A stretch of DNA of 34,298 bases, taken from positions 1 to 34,298 of the forward strand of contig JAINDL010000040.1 in the NCBI GenBank assembly GCA_019931245.1, in the 5' to 3' direction. This document shows positions 16,933-24,743 of the stretch, piece after piece. The DNA is from Bryobacteraceae bacterium CoA2 C42 (GTDB taxonomy: Bacteria > Acidobacteriota > Terriglobia > Bryobacterales > Bryobacteraceae). Position 1 is the stretch's first letter. Each line of letters starts with the position of its first letter. The notes beneath the pieces are model-generated. The model was not told the DNA's origin. It saw only the letters and a program-made list of their open reading frames with translations, and searched no databases. The translations under genes and the position numbers were made by a program.

Positions 16933-17660
16933 GTTACACGGGACGATTCGCGCCGTCGCCGACGGGGCCGCTGCATCTGGGATCGCTGGTGACGGCGGTG
17001 GGGAGTTATCTCGAAGCGCGGTCGCGCGGGGGGCGGTGGCTGGTCCGGATGGAGGATCTGGACGGGCCGCGGTGCGTCGCGGGGGCGGACGCGGAGATTT
17101 TGCGGGCGCTCGAGGCGTACGGGTTCGCGTGGGACGGGCCGGTGCTGTACCAATCGACGCGGACGGCGGCGTATGCGGAGGCGGTGCGGGAGTTGGGGGA
17201 TCTGGTCTATCCGTGCGGGTGTTCGCGGCGGGAGGTATGCGGGTGTGCGCGGGGGTTGCCGGCGGGGCGGGTAGGGCGGAGTTTGAAGGTACGGGGCGGG
17301 GATTTTGTGATCCGGCGGGCGGATGGGTTGTATGCGTATCAGTTAGCGGTGGTGGTGGATGATGCGTATCAGGGGGTGACGGATGTGGTGCGGGGGGAGG
17401 ATCTGCTCGATTCGACGCCGGGGCAGATCTATCTTCACCGGGCGCTGGGGCTTACGCCGCCGCGGTACCGACATATTCGGCTGGTGCGGGACGCGCGGGG
17501 GGATAAGCTGAGCAAGCAAACGCTGGCGCCGGCGCTGCCGCTCACGGCGCCGGCGCCGGTGCTGCGGCAGGCGATGCAGTTTCTGGGCCTGGAGGCGCCG
17601 GAGGCGCCGGTGGGTGAGTTGTGGGACTGGGCGATGCAGGCCGCCAAGATCGGCCTTTGA
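16929..17660 (+). CDS. gluQRS: Glutamyl-Q tRNA(Asp) synthetase
   Basis: A 243-residue paralog of the glutamyl-tRNA synthetase catalytic domain without an anticodon-binding domain. It activates glutamate and attaches it to queuosine at position 34 of tRNA-Asp. The N-terminal SYTGRFAPSPTGPLHLGSL contains the HIGH-type motif HLGS, RMEDLDGPR binds glutamate/ATP, and DKLSKQ is the KMSKS-type loop. A cysteine cluster PCGCSRREVCGCA marks the zinc site, in a somewhat shortened form. The protein is shorter than the roughly 300-residue E. coli enzyme, mainly at the C terminus. It starts at GTG 16929, overlapping the hydrolase stop by 4 bp. A decayed second copy of its last 27 or so codons lies immediately downstream. 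Confidence 0.94.
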   Translation: MSYTGRFAPSPTGPLHLGSLVTAVGSYLEARSRGGRWLVRMEDLDGPRCVAGADAEILRALEAYGFAWDGPVLYQSTRTAAYAEAVRELGDLVYPCGCSRREVCGCARGLPAGRVGRSLKVRGGDFVIRRADGLYAYQLAVVVDDAYQGVTDVVRGEDLLDSTPGQIYLHRALGLTPPRYRHIRLVRDARGDKLSKQTLAPALPLTAPAPVLRQAMQFLGLEAPEAPVGELWDWAMQAAKIGL

Positions 17661-17680
17661 CGGCAACGGGATGGCCGGCG

Positions 17681-17757
17681 CGACAGGCGTTGCGGTTTCC
17701 GCGTCTGGAGTCGCCGGAGGCGCCGGTGGGTAAGTTGGGGAACTGGGCCAGGGCGGC
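17681..17757 (+). pseudogene. Decayed duplicate of the gluQRS 3' end
   Basis: The sequence between gluQRS and leuS repeats the 3' end of gluQRS at an offset of 116 bp (17565-17645 versus 17681-17757). Translated, copy 2 reads RQALRFPRLESPEAPVGKLG followed by NWARAAW, against RQAMQFLGLEAPEAPVGELW followed by DWAMQAA in the gene, roughly 60 percent identity by eye. It has no start codon of its own and lies out of frame with gluQRS. It is either a partial tandem duplication that has drifted or the scar of an older, longer gene. Confidence 0.7.
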
Positions 17758-17765
17758 GTGGCGGC

Positions 17766-20189
17766 CTATCCCTTAACGACGACGTTGACGAGTTTATCGG
17801 GGACGACGATGATCTTGACGATGGGCTTGCCGGCGATGAAGAACTGCACCTTTTCATCGGCGAGGGCGAGGCGTTCGAGCTCCTCTTTGGCGGTGCCGAA
17901 GGGGGCGAGCAGGCGGCTGCGGACCTTGCCGTTGACGGAGAGGACAACGTCGGCGCCCTCTTCGGCGGCGAGGGATTCGTCGTAGGCGGGCCAGGGCTGC
18001 TTGAAGACCGGACCGGTGCGGCCCATGGCTTCCCACATCTCTTCGCAGATAAAGGGGGCGAAGGGGGCGAGCAGGAGGACCACCTTTTCAAGGACCTCGC
18101 GGCGCGTGGCGGGGGCGAGGGCCGCTTCGTGGGTGTAGAGTTCGTTGACGAGTTCCATGAAGGCCGCGATGGAGGTGTTGAAGTGCCAGCGGCTTTCAAA
18201 GTCGTCGGTGATCTTTTTGATGGTCTGATGGAGCTTGCGGAGGACCTTGCGGTCGGCCTCGCCGGGCTGGCCGGTTTCCTCGAGGCGGTCGGCGTTGCGG
18301 GTGACGAAGCGGAAGACGCGGCTGAGGAAGCGGTAGGCGCCTTCGGCGCCGGCGTCGGTCCAGTCGAGGTCGCGTTCGGGCGGGGCGGCGAAGAGTTCAA
18401 AGAGGCGGCCGGTGTCGGCGCCGAACTCGTCCATCATGGTGTCGGCGCTGATGACGTTGCCCTTGTTTTTGGACATTTTGGCGCCGTCTTTGATGACCAT
18501 GCCCTGGGTGAAGAGGCGGGCGGCGGGTTCGTTGTTGGTGATGAGGCCGAGGTCGCGCATCATCTTCGTCCAGAAGCGCGAGTAGATGAGATGGAGAATG
18601 GCGTGTTCGACGCCGCCGATGTACTGGTCGATGGGGAACCAGTATTGGATGGCGGCGGGGTCGAAGGGGGCGTCGCTGTTCTGGTTGTCGCAGTAGCGGT
18701 AGAAGTACCAGGAGGAGTCGACGAAGGTGTCCATGGTGTCGGTTTCGCGGCGGGCGGGAGCGCCGCAGCGGGGGCAATCGACGTTGACGAAGGCGGGGGT
18801 GCGGGCGAGGGGGCTTTCGCCTTTGCCGGTAAGCTGGGCGTCTTTGGGGAGGATGACGGGGAGGTCTTGATCGGGGACGGGCACGACGCCGCAGGCGGCG
18901 CAGTGGATCATGGGGATGGGGGTGCCCCAGTAGCGCTGGCGGGAGATGCCCCAGTCCTTGAGACGGTAGGTGATGGCGGTTTGGCCGAAGCCGTTCTGGG
19001 CGGCGTGGGCGGCCATCTGGCGGCGGGCGTCGGCGGTGGGGAGGCCGGACCAGGGGCCGGAGTTCTGGGAGACGCCGTAGTCGGTGAAGGGCAGGACGGG
19101 CTCTTCGTTGAGGGCCGGGGTGACGACGGGAACGATGGGCAGGCCGTACTTCGAGCAGAATTCGAAGTCGCGTTCGTCGTGGGCGGGGACGGCCATGATG
19201 GCGCCGGTGCCATAGCCGGATAGGACAAAGTTGCCGACCCAGACGGGGACTTTTTCACCGCTGAAGGGGTTGATGGCCGATAGGCCGGTGTCGTAGCCGA
19301 TCTTTTCGACCTCGCCGTAGCCCTGCTCTTCGGGGAAGATGGCGTCGTGGCCGGCGAGTTCGGGGCGGGCTTTGACGATGGGGTGGGTGCGGGAGAGGAT
19401 GAGGCAGGTGGCGCCGAAGATGGTGTCGATGCGGGTGGTGAAGACGCGGATTTTTTCGTCCGTGCCGTCGAGGGTAAAGTCGACTTCGGCGCCTTCGCTG
19501 CGGCCGATCCAGTTGCGCTGCATGGCGAGGACGCGGTCGGGCCAGCCGCCTTCGAGGCCGGAGATTTCGTTGAGGAGTTCGTCGGCGTAGGCCGTGATTT
19601 TAACGAACCACTGGGTGAGTTCTTTCTGCTCGACGGGGGTGGTTTCGTGGCGCCAGCAGCAGTTGTTAACAACCTGTTCGTTGGCGAGGACGGTGGCGCA
19701 TTCCGGGCACCAGTTGAGGAGCGCTTCCTTGCGGTAGACGAGGCCCTTTTCCCACATGCGGGTGAAGAACCACTGGTTCCACTTGTAGTATTCGGGTTCG
19801 CAGGTGGAGACTTCGCGGGACCAATCGTAGCTGAAGCCCATGCGGCGGTGCTGGCGCTTCATTTCGGCGATGTTGAAGTTGGTCCACTCGTGGGGGTGGC
19901 GGTTGTTTTTGATGGCCGCGTTTTCGGCGGGCAGGCCGAAGGCGTCCCAGCCCATGGGATGGAGAACGTTATAGCCGCGCATCCACTTGAAGCGGGCGAG
20001 GGCGTCGCCGATGGTGTAGTTGCGGATGTGGCCGATGTGGAGGGTGCCGCTCGGGTAGGGGAGCATTTCGAGCACGTAGTATTTCGGCTTCGAACTGTTC
20101 TTTTCGGCGGCGAAGATGGTGGGGTCGGCGGCCCAGCGGGCGGACCATTTGGCTTCGACTTCCGAGTGGCTATAGGTTCTTTCGGGCAT
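17766..20189 (-). CDS. leuS: Leucyl-tRNA synthetase
   Basis: Cytoplasmic class I synthetase that charges tRNA-Leu with leucine. At 807 residues it is close to the B. subtilis length. The HIGH motif is in PYPSGTLHIGHIRNYTIGD (HIGH at 51-54). The CP1 editing domain shows TTRIDTIFGATCLILS and GTGAIMAVPAHDERDFEF with the conserved Asp that clears mischarged tRNA. Cysteine pairs NWCPEC and NNCCWRH form a zinc site, with a second pair CAAC/CPRC later. The KMSKS loop reads KMSKN (571-575), Asn replacing the second Ser. The start at ATG 20189 fits the family (MPERTYSHSEVEAKW). The gene starts inside the last 20 bp of nfo, so the two are probably translated from one transcript. Confidence 0.98.
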   Translation of the reverse strand: MPERTYSHSEVEAKWSARWAADPTIFAAEKNSSKPKYYVLEMLPYPSGTLHIGHIRNYTIGDALARFKWMRGYNVLHPMGWDAFGLPAENAAIKNNRHPHEWTNFNIAEMKRQHRRMGFSYDWSREVSTCEPEYYKWNQWFFTRMWEKGLVYRKEALLNWCPECATVLANEQVVNNCCWRHETTPVEQKELTQWFVKITAYADELLNEISGLEGGWPDRVLAMQRNWIGRSEGAEVDFTLDGTDEKIRVFTTRIDTIFGATCLILSRTHPIVKARPELAGHDAIFPEEQGYGEVEKIGYDTGLSAINPFSGEKVPVWVGNFVLSGYGTGAIMAVPAHDERDFEFCSKYGLPIVPVVTPALNEEPVLPFTDYGVSQNSGPWSGLPTADARRQMAAHAAQNGFGQTAITYRLKDWGISRQRYWGTPIPMIHCAACGVVPVPDQDLPVILPKDAQLTGKGESPLARTPAFVNVDCPRCGAPARRETDTMDTFVDSSWYFYRYCDNQNSDAPFDPAAIQYWFPIDQYIGGVEHAILHLIYSRFWTKMMRDLGLITNNEPAARLFTQGMVIKDGAKMSKNKGNVISADTMMDEFGADTGRLFELFAAPPERDLDWTDAGAEGAYRFLSRVFRFVTRNADRLEETGQPGEADRKVLRKLHQTIKKITDDFESRWHFNTSIAAFMELVNELYTHEAALAPATRREVLEKVVLLLAPFAPFICEEMWEAMGRTGPVFKQPWPAYDESLAAEEGADVVLSVNGKVRSRLLAPFGTAKEELERLALADEKVQFFIAGKPIVKIIVVPDKLVNVVVKG

Positions 20190-21039
20190 GCGAGGTAGAG
20201 AGGCTCCAGAGGGCGTCGACGTTCTTGCGGTCGTCGCCTTCGTTGTCGATGGGGGTTTCGAGGATGAAGGCTTTGGAGTGCAGGTTGGGATGGTTCAGGA
20301 TGCGCCGAAACCCTTCCCTTCCAATATAGCCTTCGCCGATGTTGGCATGGCGGTCGAGCTTGGAGGCGAGGGCGCCTTTGCTGTCGTTGGTATGGATGAC
20401 GGGGACATTTTCGAGGCCGAGGGTGGAGGCGGCTTCGGCGAGGAAGGCTTCGAGGCCAGCTTCGGTGGCGATATCGTAGCCGGCGGCGTAGGAGTGGCAG
20501 GTATCGAGGCAGTAGCCGATGGGGAGTTGCAGGTGGGGCGCGGCGAGCTCGCGCATGGCGCTGAGTTCGGCGAGGCGGGAACCGAGGACGTTGCCCTGGC
20601 CGGCGGTGTTTTCAAGCAGGATGGTGAGGTGCTGGCTGGCCAGACCGTGGCAGGCTTCGGCGAGGGCGTGGCTGAAGGCGTCGATGGCGGAGTCGGGGGT
20701 TTGGTCTTTGGCCGAGCCGGGATGGACGACGAGGAATTCGGCGCCGATGGTGAGGGCGCGTTCGACCTCGCCGCGGAAGGCGGCGATGGATTTGGGGCGG
20801 TTGGCGGGGTCGATGGAGCAGAGGTTGATGAGGTAATTGGCGTGGATGACGAGGGGGGTGAGGTCGAGGCGGGCGCGGACGTCTTTGAGGCGGAGGACGG
20901 CGGCGGGGTCGGGGGGAGGGGCGGCCCAGGTGCGGGGGCTGCCGGAGAAGATCTGGAAGCAGTTGGCGCCGAGTTCGTGGGCTTTGAGGCCGGCTTTTTC
21001 GAGGGAGCCGGACGAGGAGGTATGGATGCCGATACGCAA
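20170..21039 (-). CDS. nfo: Deoxyribonuclease IV (AP endonuclease)
   Basis: Zinc-dependent endonuclease IV of base excision repair, which nicks DNA 5' to abasic sites and trims damaged 3' ends. About 289 residues form a TIM barrel with the metal ligands of the family visible in order: VIHANYLINL, VVHPGS, ILLENTAGQG, CLDTCHSYAAGYD, VIHTNDSKG, LDRHANIGEG and FILETP. The longer open frame to 21291 is not credible: its first 80-odd residues are low-complexity antisense of the YceI gene, whereas family homology starts at RIGIHTSSSG. I therefore chose TTG 21039; no clear Shine-Dalgarno sequence is present, but TATCCT lies six bases upstream. It overlaps leuS by 20 bp and is separated from the divergent YceI gene by only 28 bp. 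Confidence 0.93.
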   Translation of the reverse strand: MRIGIHTSSSGSLEKAGLKAHELGANCFQIFSGSPRTWAAPPPDPAAVLRLKDVRARLDLTPLVIHANYLINLCSIDPANRPKSIAAFRGEVERALTIGAEFLVVHPGSAKDQTPDSAIDAFSHALAEACHGLASQHLTILLENTAGQGNVLGSRLAELSAMRELAAPHLQLPIGYCLDTCHSYAAGYDIATEAGLEAFLAEAASTLGLENVPVIHTNDSKGALASKLDRHANIGEGYIGREGFRRILNHPNLHSKAFILETPIDNEGDDRKNVDALWSLSTSHARKNL

Positions 21040-21067
21040 GATTTCAGGATACTGGATAGGATTGGGT

Positions 21068-21607
21068 ATGCGCTTTTTCGTGCTGATTCTGGCGGCGGGG
21101 TTAGGGTTTGCGGCCGAGTGGAAGTTGGCTCCGGCGGCGGGGAATACGGTGGACTTGTATGTGGACAAGACCGGGCTGATGACGGGCAAGCGGCACTGGT
21201 TCCGGTTTCCGGAGTTTACGGGGACGGTGAGGACGGAGCCGGGGCGGGTGGAGATCCGGTTTGCGGTGGGGGCGATGCAGTGTTTTGACACGTGGCTGAG
21301 CGGGAAGGATCAGAAGAAGGTGCTGGAGCATGCGCTGGGCAAGGAGACGCTCGATGCGGCGCGGTATCCGGAGGTCAAGTTTGTGTCGACGGGGGTGGCG
21401 GGGGAGCAGGTGACGGGGACGTTGACGATCCGGGGGGTGAGCAAGCCGGTGACGGTGACGGTGAAGCAGGCGGGGGAGGGGCGGTATGAGGGTTCGGCGG
21501 TGTTTCGGATGACGGATTTCGGGATTAAGCCGGCGAAGGCGGCGCTGGGGGCGGTAGGGACGCGGGACGAGATGACGCTGCGGTTTCAGCTGACGGGGGT
21601 GCCGTAG
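21068..21607 (+). CDS. Exported YceI-family protein
   Basis: A 179-residue protein with signal peptide MRFFVLILAAGLGFAAEW, then the YceI-like beta-barrel lipocalin fold. Typical family strands are visible: GTVRTEPGRVEIRFAVGAMQ near the start, then YPEVKFVSTGV, VTGTLTIRGVSKPVTVTV and FGIKPAKAALG near the end. YceI proteins bind polyisoprenoids or other amphiphiles in the periplasm; the ligand here is not known. The start at ATG 21068 gives the signal peptide; the longer frame upstream is antisense of nfo. The leader has AGGAT nine bases before the ATG, usable either as a weak ribosome-binding site or as a -10 element. It converges on the c-di-GMP gene with a 16-bp gap and no obvious terminator. 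Confidence 0.9.
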   Translation: MRFFVLILAAGLGFAAEWKLAPAAGNTVDLYVDKTGLMTGKRHWFRFPEFTGTVRTEPGRVEIRFAVGAMQCFDTWLSGKDQKKVLEHALGKETLDAARYPEVKFVSTGVAGEQVTGTLTIRGVSKPVTVTVKQAGEGRYEGSAVFRMTDFGIKPAKAALGAVGTRDEMTLRFQLTGVP

Positions 21608-21623
21608 GGGGCGGTGGGTAGGA

Positions 21624-24227
21624 TCAGGGGAGTTGGTCGTTGCTGACGGTGAGTGCGGTGGGGTTGCGGGGGATTTCGCTGAGTTTGGCGAGGCTTTCCG
21701 GGTCGATGGGCTGGCTTTCGGACGGGGGCGGAAGGAGGGAAGCGGTTTCGGCGAGGCGGGCCTTGTCGCCTTTCCGCCGGGCCTTGGTTTTGTACATCCG
21801 GTGATCGCCGGCCGCGATGATTTTCTCCTGCTCGACGCCGTCTTCGGGAACGAGGGCAACGCCGATGCTGAGCGAGACGATGACTTTGCCGAAACGTTCG
21901 AGGCCGACGGCTTCGACGGCGTTGATGATAGCGTCGAGTTTTTCGGGGTGCTGGGTGGCGTTCATGCCGGGCAGGACGAGGACGAACTCATCGCCACCCA
22001 TGCGGGCGACATAGTCATCGACGCGGCAGCTGCGCCGGAGGGCGTTGGCGACCTCTTTGAGGAGACGATCGCCTTCCTGATGCCCGAACTGGTCGTTGAC
22101 GCCCTTAAATCCATCGAGGTCGCAGACGAGGACACTGAGGAGGGGGTGTGTTTTGAGCGATCCTTCGAGGTGGTGGAACAGGGAACGGGCGTTGGGCAGG
22201 CCGGTGAGATAGTCGGTGAGGGAGGTATCTTCGGCGCGGCGGAAGACGAGGCTGTTTTGGATGGACTGCGAGAGTTTGGATCCGATCATCATCAGGATGC
22301 GGAGGTGATCCTGGGTGAAAGCGTCCGAGGCGGCGGCATATAAGCCGAGAGCGCCCATGGTCTGTTCGCCATCGCCGAGGGGGATGCAGAGGGCGGACTG
22401 GAGTTTGGGTGCCCTGGGGGCGGCGGAAAGATGACTGGTCTCGCGGGCCGGATCGCCATTGACGATGGGCTGCTGGTGGGTGACGACCCATCCGCTCAGA
22501 CCCTGGCCGAGGGGGATGCGGAGGGAGGAGAACAGGCGGAAGTCATCGCCGGAGACGAAGGCGGGTTCGAGTTCGCCGCCCTTTCGGAGGTAGACGGCGA
22601 AGCTGTCGTGAGGGACAAGTTTTTTGAGGCGAAGGGCGACAACGCTGAGCATTTCGTCGAGAGCGAGGGTGCTCCCCATATCCTGAGTGAGTTCGAACAG
22701 GACCTGGGCTTCGTGGCGGGCGGCGCCGATGGAGGAGAGGAACTCGGTCGTCTCTTTGCGTCCGCCGGCAAGTTCGCTGGAGTTGGTGGAGAGTCCGGTG
22801 GCCGGACTGTCGCCGCGTCTGGCGCGGATATCGGTGGAGAGTCTGCTACGCGAGGCAGTCGTGGGCAGGGTTTTCAGCTCCCACTCCCGGTAGTGGCGGC
22901 GGAGGATCTCGACCACGTCGGGATCGTAGTTGATACCGGCCATTTTGACGACCGCGGCCATGGCGTCGTCGAGGGGAAGGGCTTTGCGGTACTGGCGGTG
23001 GCTGGCGAGGGCGTCGAGGCAATCGACGGCTGAGAGGATGCGGGCGCCGATCGGGATCTGTTCGCCCTTGAGTCCGGCGGGGTAGCCGGTGCCGTCCCAC
23101 CGTTCGTGGTGGTGACGGACGATGGGTTCGACGGGATAGGGGAATTGGACGTGTTCGAGGATTTCGGCGCCGACGACTGGATGGATTTTCATTTTTTCGA
23201 ACTCTTCGCGGGTGAGCTTGCCGGGCTTTGAGATGATGTGTTCGGGGACGGCGAGCTTGCCGATGTCGTGGAGGAGTGCGGCGGCCTGGAGGGCTTGGAT
23301 TTGATCGTCGCCGAGGTTCATGAGTTTGGCGAGTTCGACAGAGTAGATCTGGACGCGCTGGAGATGATCGTGGGTGGTTTGGTCTTTGGCTTCGATGGCG
23401 AGGGCGAGCGCTTCGATGGTGCGGAGGTGGAGGGCGGAGACCTGCTCGGCGTGGGCGCGCTGAGCATCGGCCTGAGCGCGTTCGAACTCGGCCTGGGACT
23501 TTTCGGCGACGACCTGGCCGAGGTATTGGCTGTAGAGCCGGTAGGTCATATAGACGACGGGCACAATGCAGACCGCCGCCTCCCAACCCATGGTCTGTTC
23601 GACAGCGCCCATAATGGCCGTTACGGCGGCACCGAGCAGGTAGTTGCTGAAGACCCAGAAGTAGGTATCCCGCCAGGTTTTCAACAGGGGGCGGGCCTCG
23701 GTGAGACTGATCATGACGGCCACGGGCGCGGTGTTGCAGACAAAGTAGGCCGCCGCCATAAGAAAGAGGCTGACGTAATGAGGGATAGTGATGCTGCCGA
23801 ACGAGCCGATGTGGAAGACCCGCCAGCCAACCCAAACCGCCAGCATGATCAGGGAAGCGTTGAACCCGGCCCGGACCAGGTTCGGCTTCGACTTGGGGCG
23901 CCAGAGGGTCTGCGCCACGGCCGAAATCAGGCCGATGATCACCGTCTCCAGACTCGACAGCGACACCATGCTCAACATGAAGAAGAAAACGTTCGCCGAC
24001 ATGTTGCCGCGGACGCTTGGCAAGCCCACTTTGAGAACCGAGGCGGCGACGGAGAAAACCAGATAGACGCTAAAGCGTAAGGGCTGCCAGGGATCCTCCC
24101 GGCCGGCCGCCTCCACCGTGGACAGTACCGCCAGAGAGATGATCGCCGCCAAAAAGAGTGCGGCAGGCCAAGGCAGCGAACCACCGCCGGTCGGCTTCCG
24201 AGTCTCGACTTTGGCCGATACAGACAT
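21624..24227 (-). CDS. Membrane HD-GYP / GAF / GGDEF protein (c-di-GMP turnover)
   Basis: An 867-residue signalling protein. Residues about 18-230 are hydrophobic with seven or eight predicted TM helices (sensor region), then a short coiled linker (about 240-270). The HD-GYP phosphodiesterase domain follows (about 270-460): HDIGK (320-324), the later His of KIHP, HHHERWDGTGYP (372-383) and AVDCLDALASHRQYR, all intact. A GAF domain spans about 500-655. The C-terminal GGDEF diguanylate cyclase (about 665-835) has an intact GGDEF loop (744-748) and an RxxD inhibitory site RVDD (735-738). Both c-di-GMP synthesis and degradation therefore look possible in one chain. It starts at ATG 24227 with AGGTGG just upstream. 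A perfect 7-bp inverted repeat lies about 50 bp before the start. Confidence 0.95.
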   Translation of the reverse strand: MSVSAKVETRKPTGGGSLPWPAALFLAAIISLAVLSTVEAAGREDPWQPLRFSVYLVFSVAASVLKVGLPSVRGNMSANVFFFMLSMVSLSSLETVIIGLISAVAQTLWRPKSKPNLVRAGFNASLIMLAVWVGWRVFHIGSFGSITIPHYVSLFLMAAAYFVCNTAPVAVMISLTEARPLLKTWRDTYFWVFSNYLLGAAVTAIMGAVEQTMGWEAAVCIVPVVYMTYRLYSQYLGQVVAEKSQAEFERAQADAQRAHAEQVSALHLRTIEALALAIEAKDQTTHDHLQRVQIYSVELAKLMNLGDDQIQALQAAALLHDIGKLAVPEHIISKPGKLTREEFEKMKIHPVVGAEILEHVQFPYPVEPIVRHHHERWDGTGYPAGLKGEQIPIGARILSAVDCLDALASHRQYRKALPLDDAMAAVVKMAGINYDPDVVEILRRHYREWELKTLPTTASRSRLSTDIRARRGDSPATGLSTNSSELAGGRKETTEFLSSIGAARHEAQVLFELTQDMGSTLALDEMLSVVALRLKKLVPHDSFAVYLRKGGELEPAFVSGDDFRLFSSLRIPLGQGLSGWVVTHQQPIVNGDPARETSHLSAAPRAPKLQSALCIPLGDGEQTMGALGLYAAASDAFTQDHLRILMMIGSKLSQSIQNSLVFRRAEDTSLTDYLTGLPNARSLFHHLEGSLKTHPLLSVLVCDLDGFKGVNDQFGHQEGDRLLKEVANALRRSCRVDDYVARMGGDEFVLVLPGMNATQHPEKLDAIINAVEAVGLERFGKVIVSLSIGVALVPEDGVEQEKIIAAGDHRMYKTKARRKGDKARLAETASLLPPPSESQPIDPESLAKLSEIPRNPTALTVSNDQLP

Positions 24228-24279
24228 TTGCCCACCTATCTCATCGCCAAGACTGAGGCCGATAACAGCGGCACTCTAC

Positions 24280-24298
24280 TTACGCCTTCCTGGCGTAA
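24280..24298. promoter_or_regulatory. Perfect inverted repeat upstream of the c-di-GMP gene (possible operator)
   Basis: TTACGCC-TTCCT-GGCGTAA has two perfect 7-bp arms around a 5-bp centre, 52 bp upstream of the ATG at 24227. The position fits a transcription-factor operator or a hairpin in the 5' leader. No known motif is assigned. Confidence 0.5.
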
Positions 24299-24447
24299 AC
24301 ACCCTATGCGGGCTGGCCGCGAATTCAGGGCGGCCCGCCCCATGGGGTTTCGCCCGCGGGATCGCCCGCCTGGAGCGAGGGGCTACCGCCACCGGCCCGG
24401 GGGATGAAGCCGTAGTTGAACGGAGGATGTGGCCAAGGGCGCCGGAA

Positions 24448-24461
24448 TCCCCGCGCGGGGA
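24448..24461. other. Perfect 14-bp GC palindrome
   Basis: TCCCCGCGCGGGGA is self-complementary over 14 bp in the gene-free stretch. It may be a protein-binding site, part of a structured RNA, or a product of the GC-rich composition. No T-tract follows on either strand, so it is not a standard intrinsic terminator. Confidence 0.35.
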
Positions 24462-24743
24462 AGGGTCCGGGTGGGGCAGAAAACGCCCTTGCGGTTTCGG
24501 CCACGCGGGTGGCGGCGGGGCTTTTTTGCGCGAGCCGGTCGAGGAGCGTGAGCAGTTGGCGGCGGGCGGAGGTTTCGTTTGCGTTGCGCCGGTTAGCGCA
24601 GTCGAGATGGGCTGGAGGGCAGGAGGGGGCGCGATTGCCGGTTCTGTCGCGGCCCCGCCGGGAACAGCGGCGGAGGTTTTCCTCGGGGAGCGGGGCTTTG
24701 AACGGATTCGCCGCGGCGGGCGGAGGCGACCGCTGAAGATCTC

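Larger units (their letters stand above)
24228..24743. other. 516-bp gap without a convincing gene
   Basis: Between the c-di-GMP gene and the PLP-enzyme gene I find no frame with recognisable protein character; the open frames are Arg/Pro/Gly-rich composition products. The region contains an inverted repeat at 24280-24298 and a GC palindrome at 24448-24461, described separately. The remainder is very GC-rich with many short C and G runs. It should hold the promoter of the c-di-GMP gene and the 3' flank of the PLP-enzyme gene. No RNase P, tmRNA or tRNA signature was recognised. Confidence 0.6.

Noticed and set aside
18465-18479. KMSKN instead of KMSKS in LeuRS as a sign of a defective enzyme
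   Set aside because: The second Ser of this loop varies in working synthetases, and all other catalytic and editing motifs are intact.
20837-21067. N-terminal extension of the YceI protein
   Set aside because: It is antisense to nfo, and a standard signal peptide begins at ATG 21068.
21040-21291. N-terminal extension of endonuclease IV to 21291
   Set aside because: The added residues are antisense to the YceI gene; family homology begins at RIGIHTS, next to TTG 21039.
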